Positions 59,869 to 64,000 of a stretch of 64,000 nucleotides of DNA are shown here, piece after piece. The stretch spans positions 1,891,821 to 1,955,820 of the forward strand of contig JAJEKV010000057.1 of the NCBI GenBank assembly GCA_021234155.1, written 5' to 3'. The notes under the pieces are model-generated. The model had not been told where the DNA came from. It was given only the letters and a program-made list of their open reading frames with translations, and did not search any database. The translations under genes were made by a program, and so were the position numbers. This stretch comes from Isoetes taiwanensis (Eukaryota; Streptophyta; Lycopodiopsida; Isoetales; Isoetaceae). Every line of letters begins with the position of its first letter. Positions within the stretch are counted from its first letter, which is position 1.

Positions 59869-61259
59869 TGTATATTGACCAGCTGGAAGATTGGCTCTCT
59901 GAGCATGGAGGTGCGGGCGCCCATCTCATGCATCACATAATCCGGCAACTCATATATGCTGACGATGTCACCGGCATGCGAGTTAACTTGGCCAAAACTA
60001 GGGTGCTGCTAGTCTCATCATCCCGTCAGCCAAGGTTTCCCTCATTCACTTACCAGGGACAGGATGTGGAGGTGGCTCCGACCTACAAGTACTTGGGGAT
60101 CGAGTTCTCTACTACCACCCATTGGGATGCTGCCATCAGGTTGCAGGTCACGGCCGGTTGGAAAGCACTCTATGCCATGCAGAACAACAGCCACAAGGCA
60201 GAGTTGTATACCTGGGGCCACCAGTCACACTTATTTCGGGCATTGGTCGAGCCGGTCCTTTTTATATGGGGCAGAAGTATGGGGTCCGGTGATATCCCTC
60301 AACACCTGGAATGACCTTGAGCAGGTGCAGAAAGCCTTCTTGGCACGAGCCCTTGGGGTAAAGTCCACAGTTCCATACCAGATCCTACTCCAGGAGACAG
60401 GTTTTCTGCCCCTTCAACGTGCTGCATTGGAACGCCATATCATTTACTTCCAGAAGGTGGTCGCTATGGGTGATACACGTTTGGCCAACCTTGCTTTGGC
60501 CATGGCGATGGGTCCCCAATGCCTGAAAACCTGCTGGAAGGACAAGCAAGCTCAGTGGTTCTCACGCTGGGGTGTACAGGCAAACAGATGTGTACATGTA
60601 AGGATAAAGAAAGATCACAACGCACTTAAGTTGTACCTAGATGCTACTTTCCTTCGCAAGCTCTGGGATGCAGATGCTCTGACGCACGTTAAGCTGGCAC
60701 ACTATCAGCAGCGAGTCAATCCTAGGCTCACGAGAGGCCCACACCAGTACTTATACACCCAGTTGCCCATGAAGAAGCGCAGACTTATAGATTCCATTCG
60801 CACGGGTGCACATCGCCTCCGTATTGAGACATGGCGTTGGGCTCGGGAAGCACGAGAGCAAAGGCTTTGCCAGTGTTGCCACCAGGGCACCATTGAGGAT
60901 GAATGTCATGCCCTCCAGGTCTGCCAAGCGTTTGCCCATATCAGAGAGCGGTATGTTCGATTACTAGTGCCTGGCCAACCGTTGCATGAGTTGTTGAATA
61001 CGGCGTCAGTGGGTTTGTTGGGGTCATACCTCCAGGAGGTTATGGATGCACAGACTCAGTTGTGTCTTTCGGAACGGCATTGAACTGTCCTACACAATTG
61101 TACAGCATGCCAGCAGACTTATTACTGCTAAGGTTTTTCCCTCGAAAACCCTTCGGGGCGGGGGTTTTTTAATCCTGTCAGTAATACGTTTGTTGCTCTC
61201 TTTTTTGTTTGGGTCCCATAGGCCAGTCGGTCTCCGTGGACGCTAAAAATCTATTCTAT
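59869..61259 (+). mobile_element. 5'-truncated LINE (non-LTR retrotransposon), pol C-terminal half
   Basis: It starts inside the reverse transcriptase (HIIRQLIYADDV, catalytic YADD at about 59,950). The segment expected between YADDV and GMRVNLAKTR is missing without a frame change. Then come APTYKYLGIEFSTTTHWDAA and, after one extra T in a T-run near 60,257, a long open frame to the TGA at 61,081 with GAEVWGPVISLNTWNDLEQV, FLARALGVKSTVPYQILLQE and a C-terminal CCHQGTIEDECHALQVC zinc-finger-like region typical of LINE pol ends. The 3' UTR has GGGGCGGGGGTTTTTTAAT and runs into the nested TIR element. There is no endonuclease domain and no poly-A tail. Confidence 0.88.
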
Positions 61260-61509
61260 TCCCGGGGGATTCACATAGTGTAGGCCGTATATACCATGTG
61301 AGTGGACGATAAGGGATTTTTTTTAACCTAAAGCGTACGAATACGTACGGGAAGGGGTTCTTTAGACCTTAAAAAATCCAATCTCTAGTGATGTATTTCA
61401 TACGGAAAGGGGTTTTTTAGACCTTAAAAAAAGCGTATACGAAGGGGTCTTTTATGACCCCTTCCTCGCACATGGCGTATCCCTTATACACTAAGTGATA
61501 TCCCCGGGA
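61260..61509. mobile_element. 250-bp TIR element nested at the LINE 3' end
   Basis: Long imperfect terminal inverted repeats: the left begins TCCCGGGGGATTCACATAGTG. The right, read on -, begins TCCCGGGGATATCACTTAGTG. Similarity continues for about 50 bases to a CCATGTG(A/C)G stretch. The target duplication TTCTAT is at 61,254-61,259 and 61,510-61,515. The interior holds two copies of an AAGGGGTT(C/T)TTTAGACCTTAA motif and no coding sequence. A MITE of unassigned superfamily. Confidence 0.85.
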
Positions 61510-61520
61510 TTCTATATTTA

Positions 61521-61815
61521 TGTTCTCTCTTTTTGTTTATTCTTTCATTGACCATAGTATCTTTCCATCTAGGAATAATATCTTACGAGAGAATTTTAGA
61601 CCTTTATTCTACTGCCTTTGCATTTCGTTTGAGCAATAATAATCAATGTCATGGCTGGTATTTTTCTTGCAAACCACCTGCAAATGCACCTAATATACTT
61701 GCATTATGGTAGGACCGTAGAAAAATTTGACGTGATGTGGAACCGGAAGGGGAGGGCATGCGTGCCAGCCCCCTGACCTATAGAATCCGAAAGCACCATT
61801 GAGGCACAACCAGGT
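61521..61815. repeat. Detached fragment of spacer A
   Basis: About 295 bases similar to 48,807-49,103, in the same orientation, with scattered substitutions. It shows that the array end was rearranged rather than simply interrupted by the LINE. Confidence 0.85.
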
Positions 61816-62430
61816 CCAAGCACAATAGGGCGTCTCATTTTTTCTTGTCCCCTTTGTCCCCAAATTTAGTACTAAAAAGCGATAAATCCACGTGAGGTTG
61901 TTAGGAATCTTGGAGGCAATTTCAAATTTCATAAACAACAAAAATAGCATTGAAAATTCGAATTGCACGATTCTTGGAAAATCGGCTGCATGCATTGGTT
62001 GCCGAAAAGGAAAACTAGAAGATCGAAACCTTCATGCTTGCTTCTCGTCTTCCGATTTTTTCCAGGTTTGAATGGATCAATGTTTATTGTGTTTCTTTTT
62101 TCCTATTTGCAAAATTCGTTTTTTAAGTAACTAGTGTATTTGAATCCCTGCCTCATGAATCGGACATGGAAATAGCATTTCACTGGTATATTTGAGTCTA
62201 GACTCGAAAGTAAATTTGAGCCCAAACATGGAAATAACATTCCACTGATATTAATATTTTTTTGAACTTGAAAGCATTCTACTCTAGTCCTATAATATAT
62301 GGAGTAGTGGCTGTGTCAAAACCTTAGATCTTTAAGGTTTTTGCAGTTCAATATAATATTTAAGGTTTTGACTACTTGCAGATCTAGCAAACTAAACTTT
62401 TTCGTGTGTTTTTATACATTCTTTCTTCAA
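61816..62430. other. Unassigned sequence upstream of the transposon-type gene
   Basis: AT-rich; I see no coding region, repeat terminus or structured RNA in it. It may contain the 5' leader of the downstream gene. Confidence 0.4.
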
Positions 62431-64000
62431 ATGGAGATTGGAGGATTAGATGCCACTGCGGATGGAAATCCAGAGACTGATACAAGCATGGAAGATTCTG
62501 ATGCAGTACAAAAACGAAGAAAGGAAGAGCAAAAAATAAAGACTAGATTGAAGAAGAGAGCTCAACGTCAAAGATGCAAGGAGAAGGCAGCTCATTTGGT
62601 TTGTAATGAGGATAATGGGCCAAATTCAGGGTTGCCAGTTTGGAGATTGAAGTGCAAGGCTCTTAAAATTATAAGATACTATTTGAATATTACCAAAGAT
62701 CTTAACAATGGCGACGTGCAAAAAGTATGGGAGCTTGTTAAGAATAATAGGTCATTAGGAATTTCGGAGCTTGATAAAGAGAGGCAAATTCAAGCTGATA
62801 TTGTATGTAGTCTAAAGGATGGTCTGTAACAAGTGAAATCAGCATGTAGCAATGATAAGCTTGCAGCTAAAAGGGCAGCACTTTCTATGTCAATTGCGCA
62901 TGCGCCTCATGGCAAGAAAAGGCATTACGCTAAAGCATTGGGTATCCAGGAACATATCTTTAGCTACAAGGCATATGATTTCAGTGCAAAAAGGAGAACG
63001 TAAGTTGGCATTTGAAGGAAGAAAGAAAAGGATTGATTGTCTCAGTGGAGAAGTAATTGATTGTGTTAAATCTTATTGGACAAACCACACTAGAATATCT
63101 CCAAATGCCAAAGATGTTAGATCAAGAAGAGGGAAGCATCCTAAACATCCGACATATTATCTCGAAGTGAGCCAGGTGAGTTTTGTCCTCGCCTTATTTT
63201 TTATATTCAATTATAAAGCCTTGTTAAATCTGTTGTGTTATTGCTAGTTGGTTAAGTAGCATATTAGTGCTAAATTGCTTATGTGGTTAGGTCTTGTTTG
63301 CCTCGTCTGTAGTTAATAGTACTAAATAGCTTCTTAGCTTTTAATACTTGCATGACTACTATGAAAATAGAATATGTACTTCCTGTCTAAAATGGGAATG
63401 TGTATACTAACTAGTGACAGGTTTTGATAACAGTACTAGTGAACAAAAATTAAAGGCATGTGTCTGCTAACTAGTACTATGTTATTTGAGTTAGTAGATC
63501 ACAGTTTAACAGATACAGTAATTTGTACTAGTATGTGTGTACTAGTACTAGTTTAGGGAGGTAGCATACGTTTGCTAACTAGTGCTATGCTATGTAAGGT
63601 AGGACTACTCATGGATGTAGTGGTGCTTAGCACTAGAATGAATTTTTCTGTTAGTGAGACCCTAATTTTGTGTTCATGCTTGTATTCTCACAAGTTTACC
63701 ATTACTGTTGTAATTGCAGACTGAATTTTTCATGGACTTCAAGGCTGCGTTTCCACATGTTGAAATAAAGCATAGGAGTTTTGAGAAATTGAAATCCTAC
63801 TTTGTGGTGAAGTTGAAGAATTTCAACACATGTTGTTGCATGCACCATCAGAGGATAACCATGTTGCGGGAAGGGATCAACAAGATGAGAACTTCTTCAT
63901 TGGTGCACCCTTCAGATTGCAATTGTACATGTCCGATATGCAATAACGAACCTGGACAAGTATGTTGTAGCGCATCAAAGTGGAAGATGAACACCAACAG
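62431..64000 (+). pseudogene. Transposon-type protein with cysteine/histidine-rich C-terminus, broken, partial
   Basis: ATG at 62,431 opens a lysine/arginine-rich N-terminus (KRRKEEQKIKTRLKKRAQRQ). A TAA at 62,827 interrupts it; the same frame continues coherently (KRAALSMSIAHAPHGKKRHY) to about 62,995, and a frameshift in an A-run then moves it to the next frame (RKKRIDCLSGEVIDCVKSYW, HTRISPNAKDVRSRRGKHP). After a 544-base intron, exon 2 continues in phase 0 (EFFMDFKAAFPHVEIKHRSF, NTCCCMHHQRITMLREG) and reaches a cysteine-rich stretch (CNCTCPICNNEPG) at the window edge. From memory this order (SPN-KDV, HP-YLE, FK..P, S-FE-LK, CCC-HH) recurs in multicopy proteins of plants, algae and animals that look transposon-derived. 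I do not know an established name. Confidence 0.55.
63176..63719 (+). other. Predicted spliceosomal intron in the transposon-type gene
   Basis: Donor CAG|GTGAGT at 63,175/63,176 and acceptor TTGTAATTGCAG|A at 63,719/63,720. Both sides are in phase 0 and join a coherent protein segment. The 544-base interior is AT-rich with many TAGTACTAG-like words and no coding potential. Confidence 0.75.

Noticed and set aside
60705-60939. Minus-strand frames opposite the LINE pol.
   Set aside because: Shadows of the plus-strand LINE frame, which has recognisable pol motifs.
61130-61175. GGGG...CCC stem followed by a T-run, resembling a bacterial intrinsic terminator.
   Set aside because: The context is a eukaryotic LINE 3' UTR; the resemblance is incidental.
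63176-63719. Repeated TAGTACTAG-like words in the intron as a possible satellite or regulatory array.
   Set aside because: Spacing and sequence are irregular; AT-rich low-complexity intron sequence explains it.
1-64000. CRISPR-like arrays, phage, plasmid or bacterial defence genes.
   Set aside because: No regularly spaced short repeats and no prokaryotic gene architecture. All repeats found are explained by LTRs, the unit duplication, the S-R modules, the 72-bp doublet or the dinucleotide tracts.

Overview
The window reads as nuclear DNA of a land plant, most likely a fern (inference). The evidence is plant-type Ty1/copia LTR retrotransposons primed by initiator tRNA-Met, a Dof zinc-finger gene, remnants of a STRUBBELIG-family (SRF) LRR receptor kinase and of a PLS-type PPR gene, long AT-rich non-coding stretches, and a LINE whose reverse transcriptase has the flavour of LINE proteins I associate with ferns. 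There is no bacterial-style gene organisation.

The main structure is a tandem array. A unit of about 23.7 kb is present 2.5 times: copy 1 at 1-23,650, copy 2 at 23,650-47,400, and copy 3 at 47,400-59,868 (cut short). Each complete unit has this order: 3' LTR of a small non-autonomous LTR element; spacer A, with fragments of an unrecognised gene; module S, interrupted by a copia element; module R; a GC-rich unrecognised gene remnant followed by an LTR-like segment; an AT-rich stretch with a 72-bp tandem duplication; SRF kinase remnant (-), PPR remnant (-) and Dof gene (-); a (CA)n tract; a second copy of S; then the small LTR element inserted exactly between S and a second copy of R, which opens the next unit. 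The two S-R modules are paralogous. One carries the copia element and an empty site for the small LTR element; the other carries the small LTR element and an empty site for copia.

The copia element has an inverted 3' half. Gag, protease and integrase read on +, reverse transcriptase and RNase H read on -, and the last codons of RNase H, the polypurine tract and the 3' LTR are again on +. All three copies share the inversion. Copy 3 alone carries a 322-bp TIR element (MITE) with a clean 4-bp target duplication.

Copies 1 and 2 look decayed relative to copy 3. However, copy-specific differences cluster at CAG/CTG sites and are indel-rich, and the two LTRs of the 45,737-48,330 element are almost identical although that element is older than the unit duplication. 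Part of the apparent decay may therefore be assembly error. The nonsense codons shared by copies are mostly of the C-to-T type (CAG to TAG, CAA to TAA) and look real.

From 59,868 to 64,000 the array ends. A 5'-truncated LINE, a 250-bp TIR element nested at its 3' end, a 295-bp fragment of spacer A, about 0.6 kb of unremarkable sequence, and a broken intron-containing transposon-type gene running off the right edge complete the window. The only long, uninterrupted, gene-like reading frame in the array is the 419-codon Dof protein at 42,678-43,937.
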